From Canna indica (lineage: Eukaryota > Streptophyta > Magnoliopsida > Zingiberales > Cannaceae): DNA of 64,000 nt. The DNA is taken from NCBI GenBank assembly GCA_034359265.1, contig CP136896.1, forward strand, positions 65,297,501 to 65,361,500. The letters are read 5' to 3'. The notes below the pieces were generated by a model that was not told where the DNA came from, did no database searches, and saw only the letters and a program-made list of their open reading frames with translations. How positions within the stretch are numbered: the stretch's first letter is position 1; every line of letters starts with the position of its first letter. The translations under genes were made by a program, and so were the position numbers. This document shows, piece after piece, positions 32,899 to 43,388 of this stretch.

Positions 32899-34421
32899 AT
32901 GGCTTCCCATCAGTTACCTGCTGTCATCATCTCTCTCCTGCTCCATTTTGCTGCCACCACCACTGCATCCGGTCCTTGTAAGTTCCCAGCCATCTTCAAC
33001 TTCGGCGACTCAAACTCCGACACCGGTGGGCTATCAGCCGCCTTCGGCCCAGTGCCGCCGCCCAATGGCGAGACCTTCTTCGTGAAGCCGGCCGGGCGAT
33101 ACTCCGACGGACGTCTCATGATCGACTTCATGGGTCTGTAGACGAACTAATTATCAATGTTTCACATAATATATATGAACTAGATTAATTAGTTTATGGA
33201 TGCTTGTGCATGCAATATTGGCATTTCAGCGAACACATTGGGGATTCCTTATCTGAGCGCGTATCTGGATTCGATGGGCAGTAATTTCTCGCAGGGCGCA
33301 AACTTTGCTACGGCGGGATCCACGATCAGGCGTCCCAACACTACCTGGTTTCAGACGGGTTACAGTCCCTTCTCTTTGGACGTGCAGACCTGGCAATTCT
33401 CTCAGCTGATATCTCGCTCTCAGTCATTTCAAGATCAAGGTAATTAATTAACAGTCTGTGGTGAATAGGTTCAACGTCTTGTTCGGCTAATTGAAAACAT
33501 CTCGATCTTCCTTTTGTCGTAGGGCTACTGAAGGATAAGTTCCCTAAGGAGGAAGACTTATCTCAGGCTCTATATACCTTTGACATAGGGCAGAATGATC
33601 TCACTGCAGCCTATTTCAGCAACATGACATCTGAGGAAGTCAAAGCTGTTGTCCCTAATATCATCGATGAATTCACTACAGCTATAAAGGTATAAATGTT
33701 TACATTATTCATTAACAAATACATATCTATCTAAACTAATCAACTCGATCCGTTTCTTTTCAATATAATAACATATGATATATTTTTCCGATTCAGAACG
33801 TGTATGGGAAGGGAGGGAGATTCTTTTGGATCCATAACACAGGACCAGTAGGTTGCCTCGCTTATGTTTTGGATCGTCTCACTCTTCGAGCACCGGAGGT
33901 CGACCGGGTCGGATGTGGATCACCATTCAATGAGGTTGCCCGATTCTTCAATACGAAGCTCAACGAGACTGTGAATCAACTAAGGAAGGATCTTCCGCTT
34001 GCTGTCTTCACTTACGTCGATGTTTACTCCCTCAAGTATGAGCTCATAAGTCATGCATCCAAGCACGGTATGTGCAGACACACTATGGCAGAATAATTAT
34101 TCAAGGCACTTTTATGCTGAAAAAGGCTTCATGAGATTTAATTATTCGCATGCAGGGTTTGAGCTCCCTCTTGTTTCTTGCTGCGGCCATGGCGGAAAGT
34201 ACAACTTCAACATACACCATATGTGCGGATCAAAGATTACGGTGAACGGAACGGAGGTTGTGATTGGAAAGTCGTGCAAAAACCCGTCCAAGAGGATTGT
34301 TTGGGATGGAATTCATTACACTGAGGCTGCAAACAAGTGGGTTTTCGATCGGATAGTGGGAGGAAAGTTCTCCTTCCCACCTACTCCTCTGAGAATGGCT
34401 TGTAAGAAGACGGTGAATTAA
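32899..34421 (+). CDS. GDSL esterase/lipase (ENOD8 / alpha-fucosidase-like), intact, five exons
   Basis: Exons 32899-33133, 33230-33439, 33523-33689, 33797-34067 and 34156-34421, all with GT-AG introns, join in frame to 1149 nt (382 residues), the usual size for this plant family. A signal peptide of about 25 residues predicts secretion. Block I is F-G-D-S-N-S-D-T-G-G with Ser38; block II has Gly101; block III G-Q-N-D has Asn173; block V D-G-I-H has Asp345 and His348, completing an SGNH hydrolase site. GDSN instead of GDSL and P-A-G-R-Y-S-D-G-R point to the ENOD8/FXG1-like subgroup. These are extracellular ester hydrolases, some described with fucosidase activity; the substrate cannot be told from sequence. 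It is followed 0.8 kb later by a disrupted tandem paralogue. Confidence 0.95.
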
Positions 34422-35165
34422 TTTGACTGAGTTGGTAGGCTGGTAGCAGGAAATAGTTAACTTGCGGTTGAGAATTTTCTGAATGCAAATTACTTGTGGT
34501 TGAGAATTAAACAATAAGCTGATTAATTACTTCACTTCTTCCTTCCTTCCTTTTGGTCATCTATATATTATTTAGCATTGCATGCGGATTCATATTTCAA
34601 GCTCTAATTCATGTGATAAAAATTTGAAAAACCTTATGTTTGGCTTGTGACGAGATTATGAAGTTTTGATTTAGTTTGTGACTAAAATGCAACAGTAATT
34701 AGAACTAACACTCTTTATAATTAAATTGACTTCGAACTTTCTACCTTTTTCACAAATAGCTTTTTGTTTAAATGGATTATTCATATCCAAATATTCTTCC
34801 TTTTATTCATTTGTGGTCTTGTTGATCAATTATAATTGGACAAGAAAAGATCACATTTTACCTAACCAATTAATCAAACATAAAAGAGAATAAATTTATA
34901 TTTTTACGAAACAAGTAAGAAAATATTATGAAGTAATCAGATAAAGAGGCGAATTATTGCCAATGGCACTAACAAGTCTGTTTCTTAATTAATTAATTTC
35001 TTCTTACAAAGATTCTAGAAGATAAGTAATTAAGATTGGTGTCTCTCTTTCTTGGCAATTTCCTTGCTCAGAAAGATGGAAACATCTGCATGTATAAAAG
35101 ACTTATTTTTGAAGGTTGAATACGTACTTAGAGACGTTTCTTTTTTGAGTTGATGCACATCAGAT
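34422..35165. other. Spacer between the GDSL paralogues
   Basis: Contains the 3' untranslated region of the intact gene and the promoter of the second copy; A+T-rich with no ORF. A TATAAAAG at 35093-35100 is an additional TATA candidate for the second gene. Confidence 0.5.
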
Positions 35166-35173
35166 TATAAAAG
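35166..35173 (+). promoter_or_regulatory. TATA box of the GDSL pseudogene
   Basis: TATAAAAG 60 bp before the start codon at 35233, followed by a (TTC)n leader. The promoter outlived the gene. Confidence 0.55.
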
Positions 35174-35365
35174 ATTTGTCCACCTAAAACTTCTGCATTG
35201 CTATCTTCTTCTTCTTCTTCAACACACCACAAATGGCTTCTCATCAGCTACCTGCTCTCATCATCTCTCTCCTGCTCCATTTTACTGCCATTACTGCTAG
35301 TGCATCCGGTTCTTGTAAATTCCCAACCATCTTCAACTTCGGCGACTCGAACTCCCACTACTACA

Positions 35366-35665
35366 AACTTGGTCTTCAGCAACGGCTATCAGCAACGGCC
35401 GCTCAAGCCGTTGCTATTTGCAACGGCGTTCTTACGGCCGCTCGAGCCGTTGCAGATATCTGTATCTGCAACGGCGTTCTAACGGACAACCGAGCCGTTG
35501 CGGATTATTTTAATTATCAGCAACGGCTTTCTGACGGAAAGGCGAGCCGTTGCTGATTATTTAATCTTCAGCAACGGCTTACTAACGGATAAGTGAGCCG
35601 TTGCTGATGATAAGTTATCAGCAACGGCTTTCTAACGGGCGAGTGAGCCGTTGCTGATAAGTTTA
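35366..35665. repeat. CACTA 1 left sub-terminal repeats
   Basis: Alternating CAGCAACGGC (forward) and GCCGTTGCTG (inverted) units about 15-45 bp apart, at least eight in 300 bp. Such arrays bind TnpA-type proteins. Pairs of opposite units can fold. Confidence 0.9.
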
Positions 35666-35979
35666 TATAGGGCACGCTCTCGCGCCCGACCCTTCTTCCT
35701 CCCGCTTCTGCCGCCACCGTTCCTGCCGACACCTTCGCCGCTGCTGCCGTTGCTGCCGACGCCGACGCCTCTCGCCGCCGCGCCGCTGCCGCTGCTGCCG
35801 GTATGTTGATCGGCCGGCGTATACCGTTTCGGCCGGAGATGTTAAAATCCGACCGAAACCCTATTTCTAGGGTTTCGGCCGGCGGCGGTCGGCCTATGGC
35901 CGCCGCCGGACCTTCTACAGTGGCCGGACAGTGTGTCCGGCCACTGTACGCCGGCGCCGGAGGGTGGACTCCGGCGCCG

Positions 35980-35980
<1 letters not shown>

Positions 35981-36056
<76 letters not shown>
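35981..36056. repeat. (AT)n microsatellite in CACTA 1
   Basis: About 37 AT units, between a GC-rich leader and the minisatellite. Confidence 0.95.
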
Positions 36057-36059
<3 letters not shown>

Positions 36060-36156
36060 TGTTTTGAAATTGTTAATTAATTATTTTATAAATGTTAATT
36101 AATTGTTTAGATTAATTGTTTAATTTGTTAGATTAATTATTAGGGTTTAGATTAAT

Positions 36157-36470
36157 TTCGGACGCGCGCCGGAATCGTCCACTTCGGACGCGCGCCGGAA
36201 TCGTCCAATTCGGACTCGCGCCGGAATCGTCCAATTCGGACTCGCGCCGGAATCGTCCAATTCGGACTCGCGCCGGAATCGTCCACTTCGGACGCGCGCC
36301 GAAATCGTCCAATTCGGACTCGCGCCGGAATCGTCCACTTCGGACGCGCGCCGGAATCGTCCAATTCGGACTCGCGCCGGAATCGTCCACTTCGGACTCG
36401 CGCCGGAATCGTCCACTTCGGACTCGCGCCGGAATCGTCCACTTCGGACGCGTGCCGAAATCGTCCAATA
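36157..36470. repeat. 26-bp minisatellite upstream of the CACTA 1 transposase
   Basis: Twelve tandem copies of a 26-bp unit with core CGCGCCGGAATCGTCCA, the variable bases being GACGCG/GACTCG and CCAA/CCAC. The unit lacks stop codons on the minus strand and 26 is not a multiple of three, so all three minus frames stay open. The apparent minus-strand proteins are therefore repeat artefacts. Confidence 0.93.
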
Positions 36471-36661
36471 TGGACTCGAACTGTCTCGAAACATTTAGAA
36501 AATAATCATCCATCCGACGAGTTGATATGTTTCACGTACGCATCGACGAATCGGATATGATTTAGCAAAACCTTAGATCCGTTCGGGGATTGTATGTTCG
36601 TGTAAAAGAAGTAGATGATCTTTTATACGACGTACAATTCTTGAATTGTCCCTGATTGGAC

Positions 36662-36888
36662 AATTTGGGAATATAGTTATTTGTACTGCACTTACGTTTT
36701 TATTTTAACTGTTAACTAATTATTCTAAAATTCGGCAACATCTCTCTTGTTCTCCGATACGCGCCCAGATGATATGCGTATTCGGAGAACTGTAGGGAGA
36801 TGCTGTCGAAATTTAGAATAATTAGTTAACAGTTAAAATAAAAACGTAAGTGCAGTACGAATAACATAAATCCCGAATGGAATAGGAC
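36662..36888. repeat. Long hairpin just before the CACTA 1 transposase start
   Basis: GTACTGCACTTACG at 36683 pairs with CGTAAGTGCAGTAC ending near 36858. The arms run inward to TCTCCGATACGC / GCGTATTCGGAGA around a 13-base loop (36763-36775). Arms of about 80 bp are nearly perfect and extend, less perfectly, to about 100 bp. The start codon is 50 bp downstream, so the structure would be in the 5' leader or promoter. Confidence 0.9.
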
Positions 36889-36939
36889 AATCTCACCTAA
36901 AGACATTAACCAAAGAAATTGTCATTGATTGACAGAATC

Positions 36940-39900
36940 ATGTCGGCTGATCGAAGTTGGATGTACCGACGTTTTGATCGTGGAGCTTTAACGAATGAGT
37001 TTCGATTAGGCGTAACGTACTTCCTAAATTTCGCCTATTCGAATCGGAATTTCGTTAGCATGGGTGATCAAATCCGATGTCCGTGCCGCATTTGTTCGAA
37101 TGGACGATTTTTGGATCGGGAGACTGTCACTCTGCATCTATATACCAAAGGATTTACACCAAGATATTTTCTATGGACTTGTCACGGGGAGTCACGCGAA
37201 GTCGGGACGTCGAGCAATCCTGTCGTTCAGACATATGGTGAATCTTCCTCTGCTGGTGCTTCTTCATCCAGTCAATGTAATCCCTATAGAACTATGATAC
37301 TTGATAGTCTTGGGGGTCAATTCCACCTGAATGATAATGTTGATCGGCCAGTTCTTCAGACATTAGTCCCACCAGATACTACAACGGTTGATATCACAGA
37401 AGTAGGGGCTGCGGTAGAGATTGAATTACCGAATAAAGAAGCTGCAGAATTTTACGAGATGTTGAAAGCTGCCGATGAACCTTTGTATGAGAATTGTCCT
37501 AAATACACTAGGTTTTCAGCAATGACACAGCTCTTAAACATCAAGGCCGATTGTAATATCAGCGGAGTTGCGTATGATCAGATTGCTGGATTGATTAATG
37601 GAATGCTGCCTACTGATAACAAGTTTGAGCCTACTTTTTATAAGACTAAAAAGCTAATGAGAAAATTGGGGCTTGGGTACGAAAAAATACACGTGTGCCA
37701 AAATAACTGCATTTTATATTATAAAGAAAATGTGCAGTTGGATAAATGCCCTGTATGTCAACACCCTCGTTACAAGGAGAATAAATCGGTCCGACAGAAA
37801 AATATCCCGTTTAAGGTGCTTCGGTATTTTCCACTAACACCGAGGCTTCAAAGATTATTCATGTCGGAAAAGACAGCCCCCTACATGAGTTGGCATGCAA
37901 GAAGTCGTGATGATACAGTAATGACTCATCCATCTGACAGTGAAGCATGGAAATATTTGGATACATGTTATCCTTCATTTGCTATGGATACTAGAAATAT
38001 CAGATTGGGATTGTGCACAGATGGTTTTAATCCGTTTGGACATTCTGCAACTCCTTATTCAGTTTGGCCAGTGTTGCTGACAGTTTATAATTTGCCACCG
38101 TCAATGTGCATGAAAGATGAATTTATTTATCTTTCGATGATTATTCCGGGTCCTAAGGGTCCGCGAAAAGAAATTGACATATTTCTCAGACCCTTGATAG
38201 ATGAATTGAAAACAATGTGGACTGAGGGAGCTGTCACTTATGATTGTCATCGGAAGCAAAACTTCAATTTAAAGGCCGCGGTCTTGTGGACAATCAATGA
38301 TTTCCCCGCGTACGGCATGTTGTCGGGTTGGAGCACTCACGGCCGACTCTCTTGCCCGTATTGTATGGAACACTCTAAATCAATCAGTCTTCAGAACGGA
38401 TGAAAAATCTCATTCTTTGATTGTCATCGTCGATTCCTACCGGTTCATCACCAGTATCGAAGGAATCGTAATAAATTTACTAAGGGCACAGTCGAAAGAG
38501 ATGGGCCACCGCCGATGTTGTCTGGTGAACAAATGTTAGCACGTGTTTCAGCACTTCCAGATATAGTATTTGGTCGCAATGAAAGAGTGTCAGGTTTTGG
38601 CCAAACACACAACTGGGTGAAAAAAAGTATCTTTTGGGAATTGCCCTATTGGAGTTCATTATTGATTCGACATAATTTAGATGTCATGCACATTGAAAAA
38701 AATGTGTTTGATAATATTTTCAACACTGTGATGGATATTTCTGGAAAAACTAAAGATAATGTCAAAGCCCGACATGATCTGAAAATACTTTGTAAAAGAC
38801 CAGAGTTGGAGTTACAAGAGGTCAACGGACGATATCTGAAACCGAAGGCCCTATATGTGTTAAATAAACAACAGATCAAAGATGTTTGTCAATGGGTAAA
38901 AGAACTCAGATTACCCGATGGATATGCTTCAAACTTATCTCGATGTGTGAACGTCGATGATTGCAAAATATCAGGGATGAAGAGCCATGATTGTCATGTA
39001 TTCATGCAGAGATTACTTCCGATCGCATTTCGAGATCTTCTACCTGATAATATTTGGGGTCCGTTGACTGAATTAAGTATGTTTTTTAGAAGCATCTGTG
39101 CAAATGTCCTTCGAGTCGAAGATATGTCAACACTTGAAAATAATATTGTTGAAATCATATGCAAGCTGGAGCAGTTTTTCCCTCCTGCATTTTTTGACTC
39201 GATGGAGCATCTACCGATACACTTGGCATACGAGGCACGAGTTGGTGGCCCCGTTCAATATCGTTGGATGTACTTATTTGAAAGATACATGAATCGTCTG
39301 AAGAAAAAAGTAAAGAACACCGCAGCTGTTGAAGGATCAATATCTGAATCGTATATCTTCCAAGAAATTTCAACATTCTGCTCATTTTACTTTGAATCGA
39401 CAGTACAGACAAGATTTGATCGTCTTCCACGTAACGACGACGGGGGTGTTCGACATTCAGATGGACGTTTAAATATATTTTGTCACTCTGGTCGTGCTTT
39501 TGGTTCTCGTCTATCTCGACACTTAAGCGATGAAGAGTATCATTTGGCACACTTGTATGTATTACTCAATTGTCCAGAGATTGAACAATTCATTGAAATA
39601 TTTGACATTGAGATGGTGCAAAAATACTCTATTCACAACGATCAAGAATTGGAGACATTACGGAATCGTGATTTCCCTTCTTGGATTCAGACTTACAGCA
39701 AAGATCACAGAGCTGAAATAGATGAAAAAATATTTGAGTTTGTTAGTGGACCGTCGCGACTTGTGTCGTGCTATAGCGGATATTTTGTTAACGGGTATAA
39801 ATTTCACACGGTTGAATATTCATCTACAAAAAAGACGATGAATGCTGGGGTCTGCGTGAAAGGGACAACCTATGTTGAATGTGATATGGATTTCTATGGA

Positions 39901-40419
39901 CTAGTGGAAGAAGTGATAGAGTTGCACTACTTCGGCTTGAAATCAGTGATCCTATTTAGATGTCATTGGTTCGATACAACAGAAAGGGGCATGAAAGTTC
40001 ATCCAAAATACAAACTTGTTGAGGTTAATTACAAATCGAAATTGGCAGCAAATGAGCCTTTTATATTGGCATCACAAGCCGAACAAGTATATTACGCGAA
40101 GTATCCGGCTCGAAATAAAGATAGAGCAGATTGGCGTGTAGTCTGTAAGACAAAAGGTAGAGGAAAAATTGATCCGATAGTAGGAGAAAATTATCCTCCT
40201 GGTTTCTATCAAGAAGATGATCTTCCTGCTGTGGATCGTATTATTCCAATACTCGAGGATGCAGACACAACATCAATCCAATTAGAAGTTGAATATGCTG
40301 ATGATGACCATCATGAAATTGAGGAAGCTGGAGATGAAGAAGATGAAGAAGAGGAAGAAGAGGAAGAAGAGGAAGAAGAAGAAGAATTCGAAGACTATTA
40401 TTCAGATGATGAAGAATAA
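36940..40419 (+). pseudogene. CACTA 1 TNP2-like transposase (TnpD), one nonsense codon
   Basis: The start at 36940 gives MSADRSWMYRR, the canonical beginning of the transposase-associated domain (CPCRIC at about residue 47). Then comes the TNP2 core (Transposase_21) with LGLCTDGFNPFG (about 38000), a W-T-I-N-D-F-P-A-Y motif (about 38300), and L-D-V-M-H-I-E-K-N (about 38680). DUF4218 (VGGPVQYRWMYLFERYM, about 39260) and DUF4216 (about 39850-40080) follow, with an acidic tail of Glu/Asp. The only break is TGA at 38401-38403 inside NG(stop)KIS where family members have Arg; CGA to TGA is a single C-to-T at a CG. Frame continues unchanged to 40419 (1159 codons). The enzyme cuts element ends. Confidence 0.93.
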
Positions 40420-40494
40420 TTGTAAAGTATATATTTTATTAAATATATCTCTACTATTTATACAATAATCTGATTATATGTCTGTTCGACAGAT

Positions 40495-41994
40495 ATGTCT
40501 GGTCATGGTTATCGATGCAGGAGAGCTTCGGAGTCTCCGATCGGTGAGACTCCAGCACTTACTCATGCTGCTGATCCTCCTGTTGCTGATCCTCATGAGG
40601 ATGATACTGCCGAGGCTAGTACATCCAGACGTAGGCGGCCACGCGGGCCGAACAGGTGGCAGCCTCCACCAGCCACAGAGTCACGTAGATTGATTAGCGT
40701 GATTGGGGAGCGGTACGTAATATATCATGAATTATGAATCATTACAAATTCATTATATCATAATATAATATTAAAATTTATTTTTGTTGTGCAGGTTCGA
40801 GCAAGAAGAAGTGCCGAGGAGCATTTCTTCTACTATTCGACGATACATGCACGGGGCATGGCCTACGTGGTCTCACGTGCCTAGCGAGCACGTCGACATG
40901 TTATGGCGCGAGTTTGAGGCACGTATTATTTTTTTTTTTACATGCATGATATATTAATATTGGTACTGATATTATTATTTTGCAGGCTCGCTATACATGG
41001 GCCGAGGACCAGAGGCCCTTCATTTACGCTGCCTGGGAGGCTATTTCCCGGGCAAGGTACAACGGGCAGCTGGGGCAGGCTCGGTCCCAGGCGATGGCCC
41101 GAGCTGGGACCACTAACATCGCGGAGACTCGGGGATACGGCCCCAGTTGGATTACTCCGGATATATGGGACCAGCTCGTGGGGATATGGTCGACGGATCG
41201 ATGGCAGGAGGTTTCTCGGAATGCGGCTAGAAATCGCATGTCGGGGGGAGCAGCGCGTCACACCGGCGGCTCTGTTGCATTTGCAGTGCACGCAAACCGT
41301 ATGGTAAGTATATCTTTTAATTATATATTTTATTTGTTATTATGTGTACTAATTAATGTATTTGTTTTGTAAATGTAGACGACGGTGTCGGATGACGGGA
41401 GTGTCCAGCGACCCTCCCCGATGGCGGTGTTTGAGCGGACTCACCGTCGAGCACATGGGACTGGGGAGTACATCCACAACCGCGCTGCATACATTATGGT
41501 AATTATATATTTGTTTAAATTATTCATTATATATTTATAATTTAAGTTTTATGATAAATATTAAACAAAAAATCAAACTCGAGTAGGAGACCTACAGCCA
41601 GACGGTGGTGCAGCGTGGGGGTACCCCCGAGGACTTTGACGCAGCATCGTGGGTCGAGGCCGCAGGTGGCTGGGACCATGGCCGCGTATATGGCTTCGCA
41701 GATAGTGGTCATGCGCGAGCCGTACTAGGGCCACTTGGGGCACCGACCCCTCCGGTCGCTGGTGAGCGGCCGTCCACCTCCAGATCCAGTTATGATCATA
41801 GTAATAGGATAAGGACACTAGAGGAGACGGTCGCGCGTCAGACTGAGTTGATGGAGCGCCAGAGTCAGACGATGGCGAATATAGAAGCTATGCTACGCAA
41901 CTTGTCGGGTCATCCCGAAGCAGGCATCTCTTCGGCATCATCTAATCCATCATCCTCGAGTCAGTCCACGCCGGTGTACACTCAAGCACTCTAG
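40495..41994 (+). CDS. CACTA 1 TnpA-like (Ptta/En-Spm, Transposase_24) protein, five exons
   Basis: Predicted exons 40495-40712, 40795-40918, 40986-41303, 41379-41498 and 41587-41994 join in frame to 395 residues. The N-terminus is Arg/Pro-rich, the middle W-x-W-x-E-rich (AEDQRPFIYAAWE; WDQLVGIWST), followed by FERTHRRAHGTGEYIHNRAA, typical of the family. The C-terminal part has a short coiled coil (LEETVARQTELMERQSQTM) and a Ser-rich end. TnpA binds sub-terminal repeats and assists TnpD. One oddity: the second intron would need a GC donor (GAG/GCACGT) to keep frame; a GC-AG intron is possible. No stops are seen otherwise. Confidence 0.85.
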
Positions 41995-42354
41995 ACCCCG
42001 CCATATGATCCAGGCCATCCTCCATCGTCATCGTGAGATTTTGTTTATATTGACTTTGTTACTCAGATATTGAACTTGTTTAATTTATATTGACTATGTT
42101 ACTGAGATGTTGATACTTCAATTTTACATTTGAATTGTGTTTATACTATCGTGGATAATTATGAATATAAATATAATTGTTTTGATGTATATCTTGGTGT
42201 GTTTGTGATGTGTGAATGAATGTGTATGAGATGTTTGTGATGTGTGAATGAATGTGTGTATGAGGGTATGGGTGTGTGAGTTATGTATCAGATAAATGTA
42301 TCAATGTATCAATGGAAATTTGAAATTTTCAAATTTTCTGGTTGCAGGTATAGG

Positions 42355-42735
42355 TCATCAGCAACGGCTTTCCCACGGGCGTCCGTGGGAAAGCCGTTGC
42401 TAAAAGTGTATCGAAAGCCGTTGCTGATGACCTACAGCAACGGCTTAGCGACGGAGTTTTACTAACGGTGTTGCTACGGACTCAGCGGCCGTTGCTATTA
42501 ATGGTATCAGCAACGGCTCCGAGTCTGTGGCAAAACCGTTGCTGATAATATTTTTAGCGACGGCCCAGTGGCCGTTGCTGATAATGTTTTGAGCGACGGC
42601 CCGAGCGGCCGTTGCTGAACCGTTGCTAAGTCATCAGCAACGCGACTTTCTCTCACGGCGCTATTGCAACGGCTCAGCCGTTGCTGATTCTCTTCAGCAA
42701 CGGCTCAGCAACGGCATCAGCCGTTGCTGATGACC
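42355..42735. repeat. CACTA 1 right sub-terminal repeats
   Basis: At least ten CAGCAACGGC / GCCGTTGCTG units in both orientations, denser than on the left; includes variants GCGACGGCCC and ACGGCGC. Ends at the right terminus. Confidence 0.9.
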
Positions 42736-42947
42736 ATTTTTCTAGTAGTGTCCAACACTGTTGGCCGGCCTGTCGGCCTTCTTCAGCCCAACACCACCGC
42801 CCTACGGGGAGGCCTTCTTCGGGAAGCCGGTGGGACGTTTCTCTGACGGACGCCTCATCATCGATTTCATCGGTTTGTAAAACCAATTGATTATTAATCT
42901 TCCACGTATAGATTAATTAGTTTATGGATGTTTTTCTGCATGCAATG

Positions 42948-43388
42948 TGTTAGGCGAAAGGCTCGCCTACAATGGTCGATGGGATCGAGAAGAAGAAAGG
43001 AAGAACAGAGTAGTAGTTGAGAAGAAGTAGAATGAAGAAGACTTGATTTACTATCACTAGTTCTATTACATCTCAGCTGGACCCTTTTATATTGGCCAAT
43101 TACAATTCATAGTCTTCGAGCTGATGTGGCATGCATCGTACCTGTTCACCTCTACGTCATGAGTTTGCTATACCGTTCCCCGCGAACGGTACGTCGTCTG
43201 CATGGCGTTTGTTTGCATGGCGTTGGCTAGTACTGTTACCGACCTCCACGTTTCCACTTGCCACCTCAACGTCACCAGCTGCATGGCGTTGGCTGGTACT
43301 GTTACCGACCTCCACGCTTCCTCTTGCCACCTCACTGATGCCACCTGCCACTGCCACGTCATCTTTAGGGGGTCCACAGCTTGTTACA
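42948..43388 (-). repeat. Gypsy 3' LTR
   Basis: 441 bp, TG...CA, similar throughout to the copy at 47825-48253 with scattered substitutions and a small tandem expansion near the GCATGGCGTTTG/GCATGGCGTTGG motif. Confidence 0.93.

Larger units (their letters stand above)
35356..42750 (+). mobile_element. CACTA 1: CACTA (En/Spm) transposon, 7395 bp
   Basis: Ends CACTACTACAAA and TTTTTCTAGTAGTG are inverted; the TSD TCC is at 35353-35355 and 42751-42753. Both sub-terminal zones (about 300-380 bp) consist of CAGCAACGGC / GCCGTTGCTG repeats. It encodes a TNP2-like (TnpD) transposase at 36940-40419 and a TnpA/Ptta-like protein at 40495-41994, both on the plus strand, the standard two-gene layout. 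Only one nonsense codon was found in TNP2, so it is a recent or nearly autonomous copy. It disrupts the catalytic-serine block of a GDSL gene. Confidence 0.96.

Noticed and set aside
36141..36151. Telomere-like TAGGGTTTAG
   Set aside because: A single copy with no tandem array.
36157..36470. CRISPR-like array
   Set aside because: The units are contiguous tandem copies with no unique spacers, inside a plant CACTA element.
36133..36513. Three overlapping minus-strand ORFs with a 26-residue peptide repeat
   Set aside because: They arise because a 26-bp tandem unit lacks stops in the minus frames; no start context or conservation beyond the repeat.
40938..41291. Minus-strand ORF opposite the TnpA gene
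   Set aside because: Shadow of a spliced plus-strand gene with family motifs.
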